Source: Cymodocea nodosa (lineage: Eukaryota > Streptophyta > Magnoliopsida > Alismatales > Cymodoceaceae). From it: DNA of 64,000 bases. The position numbers and the translations under genes are program-made. The notes beneath the pieces were generated by a model. It was not told the origin of the DNA, ran no database searches, and saw only the letters and a program-made list of their open reading frames with translations. This document shows positions 1-15,766 of this stretch, in pieces. Numbering within the stretch: position 1 is the stretch's first letter; each line of letters starts with the position of its first letter. Where the stretch lies: positions 26,138,001 to 26,202,000 of the forward strand of contig CM072337.1 in NCBI GenBank assembly GCA_036874045.1, written 5' to 3'.

Positions 1-1
1 C

Positions 2-298
2 GACAGCGTCTGGCCCAGTACGATCGAGCTAGGGCAGGTGAACCGTAGGCTGCTGAGAGGAATGGTCGGATACGAGATGGCCAGATTCAAGTTCAGGAAA
101 GGGGCGCTCACATTCTACCTGTATGCCGTCAGGAGGCTGGGCGGCGCCGGTGGTACGTTCCCGTGCGTGGACGATCTGCGGTTCCTTCTCGAGTCAATGG
201 TCAAGCTCAAGGACTTCGTCGACCACACCGCCATGTTGGCCTTGCCGACGCAGAAGAGCATCGCCTTCCCACCGCCTCCGGTTGCTATGGCACATTGA
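2..298 (+). CDS. C-terminal part of an unrecognised protein (gene truncated by window edge)
   Basis: An open frame enters from the left edge and runs to a TGA at 296-298, giving about 98 residues. It is GC-rich (third positions mostly G or C), unlike the AT-rich DNA after it, and the stop is followed at once by T-rich 3' UTR-like sequence. The segment has a basic stretch (ARFKFRKG), a short aromatic run (LTFYLYAVRRLGG), an amphipathic acidic helix (VDDLRFLLESMVKLKDFVD) and a proline-rich end (AFPPPPVAMAH). No ATG can be taken as the start: the first in-frame Met codons lie inside what looks like the body of a domain, so the real start or the last splice site is outside the window. I do not recognise the family and assign no function. 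Confidence 0.6.
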   Translation, partial: DSVWPSTIELGQVNRRLLRGMVGYEMARFKFRKGALTFYLYAVRRLGGAGGTFPCVDDLRFLLESMVKLKDFVDHTAMLALPTQKSIAFPPPPVAMAH

Positions 299-3166
299 TT
301 GACGAAGCTTCTGGAACTCTGGTCTCTGTGGTTTTTTTTTTTTTTTTGTGCTTTATTTTTTAATCTAATTATTTTTCTTTTTTTTTTAAGTTGTAATTTA
401 CACGGAGTGCAGTGTGGATTTGGTGATGTAGTTGTGAACTATGTTTTGATCTGTAAGTTGATTGCTGGAGATTACTTGCTTCTTAGGAAAATTTTACGGT
501 AAGTTATCTTATAAAGATAATAACTTCAATTAGTTAATTATGATTATTTATTTATAATTATAAATCTTATTATATTTGTATTTAAGTGAACGATTATATA
601 TATTTCTACCATTCATCCTCAAAAAATTACGTTTCTCATGAAGGCACACCTTACCTTATTAATTTCTCTTTTTGTCCTTGGTGATGTTTGTAGAAACTAA
701 TCTGAAATATTTGTGTGGTGGGTGGAAGTAACATACAGATTTGATGATAACTCCAGTTTGGGGAGTATGATGATGTTCGCATGTTGGTGGTTGGATGGGC
801 AAACGAGAATAAAGTTGTGTAGGTCCAGGGTGTACTCAGTCATCATCCTTCTTGATTATAAAAAATAAAATAAAATCTTAGATTTAGTTATAGGCAAAAA
901 AATGCAATCATAAACAAAAAAAAAATCAAGTTGTGTGGGTATCATCGTCACGCAGCTTTAGAAAAGATGTTGGGGACCAAAAGTCCTCTTTTTCCTTGGT
1001 CGTTGCCTGTAAAGATCACGCAGTCCCCACCTCTTCTACAAGTAGTGTTTATCACTCAAACAAATTCAGGGAGAAACATTGCCTGCAATCTAACCAATGG
1101 TAGCATAATATAGTTGTTTAAGAAGTAATTTAGCTTGTTTAGGGCTGTAACTGTAGGACCACGACGATGTAAGCATCCTATTTTTTTCCTTGTGCGTTTT
1201 GTAGTTTACAATCTCTACCAACATATCTTAAATAACTTCATTTACCTTGCTAAGGTCATTCATTAACATCTCTCCTTTGCAAAGTGAGCGAAAGTTGTCC
1301 AACACTTTTATCTGGACTTTTATATGTTTCTTCCCTTTTCCTCTTGTAATAAAATTATAATTCCACTCTCAATCAAGCCTCGGAATTAACTAGCGATAGA
1401 CTTCAGAAAGTGGAGAGCACTTAAAAAGGGTAGTTCTAGGATATTAATTAAAATTGTTCTTCATCTCTACTACTTAACCATTCTTTGAGAAGACTCCTTT
1501 ATTAATGAACTAAGCAAGGCCCAACCCACTAATACTATTTGATTATGATTTTTTTTACTTTTGTTTAATGATTTTGTTCGGACTTCTTCGGGACGACATC
1601 ACAACCCATGGGTAGCAATGGGTTGGGTCTCAAAGTTACAATTTTGCTCAAAACTACACCTAAACTCATGTTTTTTCTAGGTTCATGTCTAGAATTATGT
1701 GCGATCACAATTGACATGGTCGATTTTAACCATAATCAAGAAGATTTATTTTTCTATAATCATAAAATCTAAAAAAAATTGATTCAAACTAATTTTCATG
1801 ATTTTAGAAAGTTCTCTCGCATAAATCTGATTTCAAAATCAAAGCAAAACTAGGAAAGATTCTAAATAGATTTTGTACAGTGACCCATGATCTTATGATT
1901 TTTATTACTTTGAAATTGACAAAAATTCATGCCAAAGTTTAGACTTCTAAAATCAATGACTATAAATGAAGATCCAAAATTAATCCAAACCTATGAAGGC
2001 AAGGGGTTCCAATCTAACAGGTTTTTAAAAACTATCGTTTATTAACTATAAAATAATATAATTATAAACAGAACAATAAATATATCTACTTAACTCTAAT
2101 AATAATTTATATGCAAAAAATTAACCAATATCTACTTAACTCTAATATTTTCTGATATTGAAAATATGGAAAGGGCCATAACCAATCGATCCACATTGAA
2201 ACAAAACAAATGTCTTCCATATTAGCGTCTAAACCTTGAATTTTGATTCTTTAAAACCATGCATACATCATGATATTTCTTTGAAGGCATAATCAGCAAC
2301 TGGATGGACAACTCCTTGGTAGCATCAACTGTATGAAATGTTGAAGTCCCAAGTGTGAAAATCCTATTATAAACTGTTTTTTGGACGGATATTATACCAT
2401 AAACTGTTTTCTAACTAAGCAAATCAATGAGCTTCGATTCCTTAAAAGCAGCTTTAAATTTCTTATGAAGGCTAGCACAGAAACCGAGCTGAAACCAAAC
2501 CACCCAATTGTATGATGTACATATAGGTTGAAATTGTATGGTGTTTCGCATGCACATAAACTGTATGGTGTTTCTGATGTATGGTGTAAAAATAAATTTA
2601 AAGTGATGAACTCTTTTGAATGAGGTGAAAATGGCAAAAAGGATATGGGATGCATGACCTTCCTAGGTAAAGTTTGTAATTAGTTGAAATTAGTATCTTG
2701 TGAATCTTATTTCAGTATATGGGATTATTACAAAGTTGATTACTATTACAAATTACTTAATCGTGGTTTCTATGATTTACATAGACAAGCTATTGGCCAA
2801 AAAAAATGCTTTTTTTGTCATTTCGAGCACCAATTTTTTACAATCCTTTCTTGAGCAGTTATCACTGGAATTTATAATCACTTTTTCCTTGACATAATGC
2901 CCTCATTTACCTTTACATAAGGCAGCTCTTCCACAATAAAAATGAAACCATCAAGAAACAAAATACTGATGTACTAAATTCCTGTTATACAGCACTTGGT
3001 ATGAAATTCATATTTAGTACATTGCTTAAAAATCAGAGCATGAACACCATCGTCACAAGTAATGTTCCCAACAACAAGTAATGTTCCCAACAACAAGTAA
3101 TTATTATAGAAAACCATACAAGAAATTACCAGAACATAAAGATGGCCTTACCAATGAATAACAACA
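299..3166. other. Intergenic DNA
   Basis: AT-rich sequence with no supported gene. It starts with the likely 3' UTR of the left-edge gene, including T runs at about 331-347 and 382-390. Reading frames here are short, without family motifs or splice structure. The right end, roughly 2900-3166, should contain the 3' UTR of the CXIP4-like gene and holds a 19-bp tandem repeat. Confidence 0.6.
3055..3100. repeat. Short tandem repeat, 19-bp unit
   Basis: The unit AATGTTCCCAACAACAAGT is present twice in a row without mismatch (3061-3079 and 3080-3098), with partial flanking copies. It lies in or just past the 3' UTR of the CXIP4-like gene. Confidence 0.85.
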
Positions 3167-6013
<2,847 letters not shown>

Positions 6014-9000
6014 ATGCCCTGAAGCAGAATCTCCGGTGCGGTGGAATCTCCCAAGATACACGTCTTCGTCGACATGGAACATCCCTTCCTCAACCGCACC
6101 GTCGACGGATTCCTGAAGATCGGATCCGTACGTAACCTACGATTCTCGTCGGTTCTTCTACTACTACCACTACTATTTGTTCTCGACCCTCGTTTTCCGA
6201 TGCGTTTCTTTGCATCAGGTCGCGGCTTCGAGGGCGGTGGCTCAGGAAGCGTACGACAGCTTACGAGGAGGTTGTCTGCATTTTAAAAATTTTTGGTGGA
6301 AGCCATTTTTCAGATTTTTTTTTCCTTTCAAATATGAAATTGTATACGCTCTGACTGAAATTTATTTTAACTACAATGGCACATGTGTAATGTGTTTTCT
6401 CTTTGGACGGAAGTAGTTTGATTTTTAAGATAGTCTCTATTCTGAGCAGATTGTAGGCAACTAAATGAGTCCTTAACATTTGATGCTAATCAGCAGTTCT
6501 GCACCATGTCCTTGCGAATTTTAGATTGAAAGAAATTGATTCGTTTATTTAGTTATTTACATTTTTTCCGAAACAAGGGCTTTGCTTTAGAGATTCAATT
6601 TCTCGGCTCTATAGTTTAACCGACGCAATCTCTCTTTGTGTTCTAATTATGCTCTGCTTTTACAGGAAGTGTATCGAAGCAATCAGCTGAAAATGCAGTA
6701 AGCAACGTCCTCTTTGCGGGATCAAATCATTTAACTGAGTAGATGAATGTGATTGGGACATTGATTTTTAGTCTTCTATTTTTTGTCTGATTAAATTAGT
6801 AGAGTGAGGTAACTACTGATTTTGTCATTCGCTCCAGTCTTACGCAAGTTTGTGTCAATTTTGATTAAATCCTGTTTTCATTAAAAATGAATCTTTCTAA
6901 TGTTCATGGGCACTGCACTGCAAACATCTATCATTATTTAAAGGAAAGGCAGGGACTTCAGTTCATTTTTAGGGGGATTTTCATGCACAAGAACTGTGAA
7001 AGGGGTATTTTACAATAATCTCCTTGCTTCTTTAAACAAATAGAAAAGAGAACCTTCAATAATGAAAATTTCATTAAAAATAGTAATTGTTACCCCACAC
7101 CCTACTCAAGTGTATGATTTTTTTCTTGCTCCTTCAAAATTCTGCTTGCTGGTCGAGTTAGGATTTTGGGTGGCTTTCGGATATCCTCTTAAGATACTTG
7201 CATTTGCTCTAATGTTTAGCTTAGAAAGACTGGATAGTGATTTTTCTGAACATATTGCTAGCATCCAACATAATATATGTTTACCTGAAAACAACCTCAT
7301 TCTTATTTAACCGTGAGGAGCAAGTATATAGAACAATAGCCTTCTATGTAAGGCAACATTCTCGTAACAAAATTGTTTCAATTAGGATAGATGAAATACT
7401 TCTTGCAGTTGCACATAGAATGTAAGGGATGTTTCACTTCCATTTTTGGAAATGTTCATTTTTAAAAATGAAACATGCACATTACTACTTTACGTAATTC
7501 AAATAAAAATATCAAGGGAGGTGAAAAGGGATGAAAACTAGAATATGGAGTACAGGGAAAAATTAAAATGGAACAAAAATGTAAAAGGAAACCCAGGTGG
7601 AGCTTAATGAAAAGCTTCCCTATGTTTATAATATAATGCCATGTTGAAGTTGACGGTGGTATTTATAATCTCAAATTTAGCTAAACTAGGTAATTTTGCT
7701 CAATAATGTTGTCTGTCTTTTCCGTTGAAGAGAACATGCTGGTAATGGCTAAAATCAATTCATGCATCAGTTTTTACTGGATATCGTGTGACAATAATCA
7801 ACTTTAGATTATTTATTTTTCTCTTTTGGACGCTTTTTTATCTTTCCGACATGGCAAAACATGAGGTTTTTACAGATTTTCTGAAGGAGTTATTATTACC
7901 TTTGCAGTTGAAAAAAATGTGCAAGGAAGGTCTTTACTGGGGTAAGCCTTTGTTTTCATTTAGGCGAATGCTCGTTTGTTTAATACCTTGATATATGGTT
8001 TTACAATTTTCCCCTGTTATGTGCATCTTTAGGAACGATAGCTGGAGTTTATACGGGAATGGAATATGGGATGGAAAGGATTCGTGGAAACCGTGATTGG
8101 GTAATGTTTTCAGTTAAATTTAATGGGAACCACTTTAGTTAGAATACTGACTTATTTTTCAAATGTGGATTGATTGGTTTATTAATTTCATTTTCTTCTA
8201 CCTTTCCCAAGATGAGTTTGTTTGGCAATTCAGTTGTCTTTGAATGATAGTCTGATAGTTTTAACTAAACTATTTCAACTATTTGTAATGATGATATCCT
8301 AAACAACAGTCACTTTAACCTTCTATGTTACCAAGTCATTCCCTTGTTTTTAAGAAAATCTTGTTATTGACTTGTAATGCTCAGACATGCATGGACTAGT
8401 AGATGTATTACGTATAGAAACATTCCTGCCAAAGTATAGAAGCAAAATCAATATACTTCTAACATTAAATCACCAAACTTAAAAAGAAATCCATATCGTC
8501 TGCTTACAACACTTATATTAAATAACATTTTAAAACTTGACTCTCAAATAGTTGGACTTCATGTGCACAGTTGAACCATCAAGGGTGACCCACAATAAAG
8601 TCATCACATGCCTAGTTGCCTATTACTCAATGGAATTTGCAAAAAAGAAATAAGAAGTTTTGTAAAACTCAATGTGAGATGGCGACCTACCTTATCATCC
8701 TTAAAATATATGCAATTAAACAAAAATTTACCACAAATGATTAATTTACACTTGATGGGCAGCCATTTAATTCACAAATCGTTATACAATTTATTAGGAT
8801 TTTGTTCATAGATCCCTTCACCATTTAACAGTATTCCCATTTATTTGACTGACTGGCAACTTCTTCATGGTTCTGATCCATGTAGAGTGGAATGTCTATA
8901 TGCATCTATTTCATATGTTACACATAGCTGATGTATTTGGAAACTCTGTATTTAGTGTTATACGTGGTTCTCTGATAACTTCTAGTTTGATTAGGGAGAC

Positions 9001-10933
9001 CAACGAAAATAAATTTGCTAATGAAGGTTATAGATTGATCAAGAGAAAGAAACTTATAATATTGCAAATGTTTGTGGTTATTTTAGCTGATTGATCGTTC
9101 AATATGCCAACATTCTTCACATTTTTTCCTAGCTGCTCAGCCTGTAGTAACCTAGGTAATTAGTTTACCACTTTAGTTGTTAACATTGTGACTTTCAGAC
9201 TAAATGGTTTCAACTTAGCAATATATATTAGCTGTTATTAACACTTGGGCTGATATCAACCATGCTAACATTGGTATGATGCTTACAACTTCCGTCTACA
9301 CTCAAAAAAACCTTCCATTTCAGACCTAGCTGTTATTGACATGTAGTAGCCTAGGTGATTGGTTTACCACTTTGGTTATTAACGTTGTGATTTTCAGCCT
9401 AAATGGTTTCACCTTTAACCAAAATATAGTTGCTGTTGTTCACATTGGGCTGATATCAACTGTGCTAGCATTGGTATGGTGCTTACAACTTCCGTATAGA
9501 CACTCAAAAAAACCTTCCATTTCAGACCTGGCTGTTGTTAAAACTCCATCTATAAATGAATCACTTTCTTTTAGTTTATATGATAGTGCAAATACCAAAG
9601 TTGTTAAGGCAACCAGGTGACCAAGTGACAGCCAAGGTCACCTAGGACACCCAAGCACCTAGGTGTCGTCTAGTCAGCCCTATTTATTTTTATTTTATTA
9701 GTATTCTAAATATATATGATATTTTTATAAAGCATATATATGTATGTGTGTAGAGAGAGACACACACACACACATCTAAAAATAACGCATCCAGTTATAT
9801 TTTCAGAAAATTAAACAAGTCCAATAATACGTTATATTTATTTCACACTTTCAGAAATACACATCTTACAATTTTTTATTTTTTTAGGGTTTAAAAACCC
9901 CAACAATCATTCATATAGTGTCCCGTAGATGGATCTTTAATTGAATCCAACCAGATTCTAAACTAGCCTAGGGGGGTAGTGGGTATAAATGTAGTGAATT
10001 TGTATTCATTTCAATCCGTATACATAAAATATTTGGATAATCTAAATCTGTTCAATTAATATTTAGATATCTATTTAAATATTTAAATGCATATCTCACA
10101 GGCTCGTCTAAATTTGGATAATATTCAAATCTTTGAAAAATTGATATTCGAAAATACAAAAATCTGAATTTGTTTGTTTATTTCACATTCATGAACTATA
10201 TTTTATTCGAAAAAAGCTTAATTTATATACTCAAATCAAGACGTCCAAATTTGAAAATGATTATTTTACACTAAACATTATAAATTATAAATATAAATAA
10301 AATAATTGATATAAATTATGTTAAATATCTGATAAGACAACTAAACGAATTTAAATCGAAGTTTGGCTTTCGAATATCTATTTAGGGCCTATTGTTAAAG
10401 TGGAATTGAAGTAAAAATGCCGAACCCATTGTTCTCTCAATAGGTTTAGTATTTCTTGTTTTTATCAATTCAATAACATCTTGCTACGCACATCTGCTCA
10501 CAGAAGAAATTTTTTCATTTTTTTAAAACTCCGGTATACCACAGTCAAAATGGGAAGTTATCTTTAACCTTCTATTGGAAATACAGCCAATGTGAATGGA
10601 CATTATACTGTGTTTTAGAGAAGGGAAATTATGTGTTGGTGTAGACCGTCGAATGATTCGGACACAAAACATCGTAGATAAGCACTGTGTAATAGCGTTT
10701 CAAGTCGACGTTCCTGAGATAAGCACTGTTCTAAAGCAATGGGGCACTCCCTCAGGATCTTGGTTTTGATGCATTTTCTTGGGGTGTTGCAGAAGAATGC
10801 TTTACTTGGGGGTGCAATTACGGGGGCCGTAGCTTCTGCTGCCAGCAACAACAGAAAAGACAAGGTTATGGTAGATGCTATAACAGGTGGTGCTGTAGCT
10901 ACCGCAGCAGAGTTCTTGAACTACCTCACATGA
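6014..10933 (+). CDS. OEP16-1: Outer envelope pore protein 16-1 (Tim17/22-like amino acid channel), N terminus interrupted
   Basis: Six exons: 6014-6127, 6219-6270, 6666-6697, 7908-7941, 8033-8100, 10793-10933, all with GT-AG junctions and kept frame. The spliced protein follows Arabidopsis OEP16-1 throughout: [60 protein letters not shown], then the PRAT-type glycine/alanine helices [12 protein letters not shown] and [20 protein letters not shown]16-1 is a cation-selective channel of the outer plastid envelope, linked to amino acid and PORA import. Oddity: ATG CCC at 6014 aligns with the family's Met-Pro start, but the third codon is TGA (6020-6022); the frame then continues with [18 protein letters not shown], matching the family spacing exactly. 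The first ATG after the stop is 6074, which would lose 20 residues. Intron 5 (8101-10792) is 2.7 kb. Confidence 0.88.
6698..7907. other. OEP16-1 intron 3
   Basis: AT-rich intron of 1.2 kb between GTAAGC and TTTGCAG. No nested gene, clear transposon or tandem repeat was seen; the reading frames here have no coding character. Confidence 0.7.
8101..10792. other. OEP16-1 intron 5 with inserted repeats
   Basis: Long AT-rich intron from GTAATG to TTGCAG. It contains an imperfect tandem duplication of about 200 bp (9143-9544), a CCTAGG-rich patch at about 9615-9680 and a short CA run near 9755-9773. No nested gene was found. Confidence 0.7.
9143..9544. repeat. Imperfect tandem duplication, period about 199 bp
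   Basis: Copy 1 starts at 9143 (TGTAGTAACCTAGGTAATT) and copy 2 at 9342 (TGTAGTAGCCTAGGTGATT). They share blocks such as GGGCTGATATCAAC, GCTTACAACTTCCGT and AAAACCTTCCATTTCAGACC in the same order and spacing. Divergence is moderate, so the event is not recent. Confidence 0.85.
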
Positions 10934-12653
10934 AGCTTACTCTACTGGTTGCGATGAACAGAGCTCATGACGTGTGGGATCTGATCTAATGGGTGGTGAA
11001 GGTAATAAGCTCTCGGTTGGTGCTTTTTTTTTTAAGTGGTCGATGCTAGTTTTGTGATGGTAAATTATTTTCGTTATGTATATCCGGTGTCTTAATTATT
11101 GTCGATTACACTGGGTCAACTATGTTGTGTATTGGATTCACAGCCATCTGAGTTAAAAGTAGAAATTTGGTAAGAAGACGCTGTCGCCCCGTTTTGTTCA
11201 ATCTCAAGCTTTTTTTTTTGTTTTGTTTGATATGAAATTGCGAATTACGATCTTCGGTCTAAACTTCCGGCCCGTCACATATACCGGGGGAGGAGTTCTC
11301 TTAAAATTATAGATAGCTTATCCTATATTTTCTATAAAACCAAATGCAATCTATACATTCTTGAAGAATTAAATTTAAAACGTAACAGCACCTACAGTGA
11401 AGTAATCGCCATCTAAACTTGTCGTGCAGGTCTCTTTGAACTTAAGGTGCAGGCCTCGTATTGGGCTTGCCCTTTTCTTGGACTTATTTACCTACTTTAA
11501 CATGTGTGCATCGCAAAAACTAATCTGCAGTGAAGATTAGATATGGTTATTGTTTTGAAAATGGAATTTTCCTAGTTTAACAAATGGAAACCATCCAGAC
11601 GGGTATAAATAGGATAGATTCCACCTGACACCTGCACCTTTTGATGACAGGTATGGGTTTAAAAAGTTTTCTCTTTTACTCGTCGCCCACTTTAAAAATG
11701 TTGACCTAGATATGGGCAAGGGTTTTCAATAGATATGCCTGTTATCATAAGATGAATGTGACCCATATATGCGTGCACTTGAAATGTTACTTATAATTTT
11801 TCTTTAAATATTCTGATATTTCGAAGAAAGAAGGAAGTTATACTATATAAAGTGCTAAAGCTGATGTAGTAATCTTAAACATTTTATATGAAATTATTAA
11901 AGAATGAAATGTAAAAATGCATGATGAAAAAATAAGATCAAAAGCATGAAATTAAGTGATAAAAAAATATAATGAAAAAATAGAAGTCAATCTTAAAAGG
12001 AAAAAATGTAAGTAATTGCATGTACCAGAACTATAACAAAATTACAAATCAAAACAGATAAGGTTAAGATTTTGTTTATGATCATACACATTCTAAATAT
12101 GAGATGAATTTGTGCAAATAAGACTTGTCAACATATTTTTTAATTTAAATAATTCTTTTATGATAAATATAGCTGATTTTAATTTAAATAACTTTTGACC
12201 CTGTTTGAAACGAGTATTGCAATGGCATCGACCACTTTTCAACCTTCAAAAGTTCAAGAAAGCCATCAAAATTTGTATGACGAATTTTTTGATACGTTTC
12301 ACTCCAATTGAGACTCAAGTTAGTTAGTCGATATGAGACCAAAATTTAACTTCGATCGATTTTTTTTCGTCGTATGCAAACCACAGCGAAGATTTCTCTT
12401 GGAGACTTATTTTCAGGAGAAGGGAGTGGCAAACGTTTCATGATGGTATCAGTCATTAACTCCCAAACATAGAACGCAACAAAGGAGTACATTTCAGGTT
12501 GAACCTGAAGCCGTCGAAGGGAACAGCATTCGGCAGACTACACGTAACCAACAAATAAAACCGGCCATGGCCGTTTTTATTTAAGACAAGAGTCATGTAC
12601 TAGTAGAGCATGATATGTGATAGCACTTGCGATTGCCCGTGGAAGAACTTGCA
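10934..12653. other. Intergenic DNA
   Basis: Holds the 3' UTR of OEP16-1 (to about 11220) and, at the right, the 3' UTR of the metallothionein gene read from the other strand. Between them is AT-rich sequence without supported genes. Confidence 0.6.
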
Positions 12654-13249
12654 TCATTTGCAGCAGTTGCATGGGTCGCAGGTGCAGTTGGATCCGCACT
12701 TGCATCCATTCTCAGAAGGTACAGCGCCCATCTCAAATCCACCCAAGTTCCTGCACAAGACGAATCCAAGGAGGAAAGCAAGAGAGAGAGGGAGGGAGAG
12801 AGATCAGAAGAAGGAATAAAATTAACCAGGATGAGGTTGAATCAATAAATCGGTATCAATTTTCATACATGCATAGACAACAAACAATATGCAGACGGGT
12901 GAAGATTGACACCACCAACTTACTTGTTCTCTGGTGCGACTCCCAAGATCAGAGTCTCAGTGCCGCCGCTCTTCTCCATCAGATCAGGGTACATCTTACA
13001 TCTGGAGGAAAAGTTATTAATCAATCGATCCATGAAAAGAATTCAGAATAAATACGTTTTTTCTCATTTTTGTGGCCGAGAAAAGAGAAGATGGGATGAT
13101 GATCATGTACTCCAACCCAAACCAAGAAGAACGACGTATATAGAAAACAGAGGTAAAGATTGAAGAAGAGAGAGAAGACCGCACCCTCCACAACCGCTGC
13201 CGCAGTTGCATCCAGAGCCACACCCACAGTTTCCGCCGCAGCAAGACAT
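12654..13249 (-). CDS. MT2: Type 2 metallothionein
   Basis: Three exons on the minus strand: 13185-13249, 12924-13001, 12654-12750, encoding 79 residues. The start [14 protein letters not shown] and the Cys pattern (Cys 3, 4, 8, 10, 14, 16, 20, 23) are those of plant type 2 metallothioneins. A Cys-free linker carries the family words KMYPDL and [10 protein letters not shown], and the C-terminal domain ([16 protein letters not shown]) has cysteines at 64, 66, 70, 72, 75, 77 and 78. Type 2 proteins usually have six cysteines in this last domain; the CNCCK ending adds one. The product is a small cytosolic chelator of Cu and Zn that also buffers reactive oxygen. Both introns have clean GT-AG ends (GGTGCGG and AAGTAAGT donors). 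A TATA box stands about 110 bp upstream of the ATG, as expected for a highly expressed gene. Confidence 0.95.
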
Positions 13250-13358
13250 GTCTATCGACTCCTCGGTGGTGTAAGGGAAGGAAGAGAGGAAAGCCGAAGT
13301 TCGAAAGGAATGGAAGGATCGAAGGGGGTGAGGAAGGAGGGTCAGGCGGAGCAACCCA

Positions 13359-13365
13359 TTTTATA
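13359..13365 (-). promoter_or_regulatory. TATA box of the metallothionein gene
   Basis: The minus strand reads CCTATAAAATGGG about 110 bases upstream of the MT2 start codon, a good TATA match at a distance that leaves a leader of about 80 bases. Confidence 0.75.
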
Positions 13366-13369
13366 GGCG

Positions 13370-15766
13370 GAAGGAGAGGGCTGAAGCTGGGGGTGACGTC
13401 GACGGGAAGAAGCGGTGACGGGCCATCACCCCCATACACGTCATGGACGTCGACAGGAGCCTGCCCAACCACCACCGTCCGTTTGGTTTCCTCTCCGTAT
13501 ATCAGGGTTGGAAGACGACGGTACCGGAGAGAGAGAGGGAGAGAGAGAGAGAGAATTGAAATTTGTATTTTCTTTTTATTGTAAATTACTTTCTCTTTAC
13601 GAAAATTAAACTTTATTTTTGTAACTTTTATCTAATTTTATAATTGAGGCGTCTTTCTTAATCTACCTTATATTTTATCAGAAAAAAGAAAAGACAACCA
13701 TCAGTTTTGAAAAAAAAAAGAAGAAGAATTAAGACCGATTTTTTTAAAAAAATGCAGAAAGAAAGGAAGAGATAAGAATGGAATTTCTTAATCTTTTCTT
13801 ATTTCATGCTTATCTAAAGAACAAATGCAAAAGAAGAAGAAAATCAAATAGACAAAAACGAAATTCCGAAGAAAACTATCATTCTTGTCTACTGGCCACC
13901 GTTTTTGCTTGATGGAATAGATGAGGAGTTAATATACAGTGGATTTTGATTTCTTTACCCGTGTTATTTAGATTTCCGGGTATTTAGTTAGATTTATTTT
14001 TATTTTTATTTTCTATAAATACATCGGCAGTCATGATCCATTGTGATCGTTCTAAGAAAGGAAAGCTAACTTTTCCCTTTTCAGCGATAAATGGGAAAAA
14101 AAAAGTAAAACAGATTTTTATATAATTAGTTCTCATTCAATCACACGATGAAAATGATTCAACCGTAAAATGATATACCCGTGAGAAGTGTTACCACAAA
14201 AATAGGACTGATGGGCATGTTATAATTAGTTCCTTTACAACCTAGACTGTTATTATTTATTCTAGAATTAAAAAATAGAATGGTAATTTCCATTTCCTTT
14301 TCACTCGTTCGCGGTCAAACCGAAAGAACCAGTTGTGATCATCAGCCGACCACCGAAAGTGGTAAGTAAATTTAAACATTAAATATTCTTGATCATTTTA
14401 ACTAATTACAACTCCCTGCCATTTGAGGCATCCAGCATGCTCCCCCCAATGATTCGTGCTTCGGCCACTTGCGACCGTGGTCCGCAATCCGTGCTTGCTT
14501 GGGAATTGCACCGAGACACAACGGGTCCATTTTTATTTGTTTAATCAAGATATTTTTCATATATTTTAAATTATGATTACTACAAGTAAATAAAAAAAAG
14601 GATGCCAGATATTTTTTCAACGTCTAGCTAGCAGCACTGTAGTACACAACATTCCCCAGGTTCCTTTTACTCTGCCCTTGAAAAGAGGGAAAAGAAATAA
14701 ATCAATCAATCAATAATTCATGCCCTCCTTTGCGACGCGACGACTTCAGCGTGTTCGAATAAGACCAGAGAACAGTGATAGTCGGGCCCACACTGATTGG
14801 ACTAGTTGCTGGCCCATGGGCCTTTGTCTTCTCTATCTATAAACAGGTTTAACACTTCTTCTTCTTTTTTTTAAAAAAAAAAGATTTACATGGCCGACAG
14901 ACACTGCGTGTATGAATTATGATCTTAAATAATACAAAAACGTTGGGTTCGTCAAACGGTTGAAAATTATGCAAAGAAAAATAGCGGTAAATCGCTTCAG
15001 CATTTTTATTTTTTTCCCCCTCTCTTGGGACGACAAAAGAAAAGGAATCATCAAGCACGGTTGGGCACCGAAGGCTGGAGGCATATATGCTGTGGATTAG
15101 CGGTTGAAAATCATATCACGAAAAGTCCAGGATCTTACCCAAAACATTATTTATTCCCCAATTCCTGACTCCCTCACGTATCATCATCACGAACAGCTAT
15201 TGTTCTATTCCCATGGACCCAAAGGTAAAGAGTAGTATCAGTCAGCAGCGCTTTTTTTTTCCCATGGGCTTTGAGAGGCCAGCCCGAGGCGAGGCATCTT
15301 CTCTGCTGACCATTGAAAGTGCTCCGGGCATCCAATGCTTGCGTTGATTTCGAAGGACGGTGACAGCGAACAGTCATGGTTTAGCTCACCCCTTGGAATT
15401 TGTGCTAGTGGTGGGGACGGAAATTGGTCGTGTTTGGATGAGTACGGTAGGAAAGTAAAAAAAAAAAAAAAATGGTCTATGGGCCAGACGTGACGTGTGA
15501 GCTTCCGTGTTAAAAGTAAAAATAATCAGCGAAAAAAAAAGAAATGCTCTATAGGTCAGACGTGACGTCTGCGCTTTCACGAAAAAAATAAAAATTTAGG
15601 GAAAATTATCAGAGAAAAATGGTCTAAGGGAAACACGTGACGTGTACAGTTCCACGGGGAAAAGGACGTCACGTGTGTGCTGCTTCTATGAAAAAGGTAA
15701 AAATAATCAGGAAAATGAAAAGAAATGTTCCACGGGGAAAAATTAAAAATAATAAAATAACTTCTA
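13370..15766. other. Intergenic DNA between MT2 and tRNA-Lys
   Basis: MT2 promoter region, then a (GA)n run at about 13530-13553, then AT-rich DNA without a supported gene. Several short frames occur at 14402-15580, none with motifs. The last 300 bases are a degenerate repeat block described separately. Confidence 0.6.
15474..15760. repeat. Degenerate tandem repeats with ACGT-core motifs
   Basis: Three to four units of about 75-105 bp. Each starts with a variant of GGTCTATGGG or GCTCTATAGG, followed by an ACGTGACGT-type core, then TTCCACGG or similar and an A-rich spacer with AAAAATAATCAG. Cores include CACGTGACGTGT at 15634-15645 and GACGTCACGTGTG at 15665-15677. The block ends a few bases from the tRNA-Lys 3' end. 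Confidence 0.75.
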
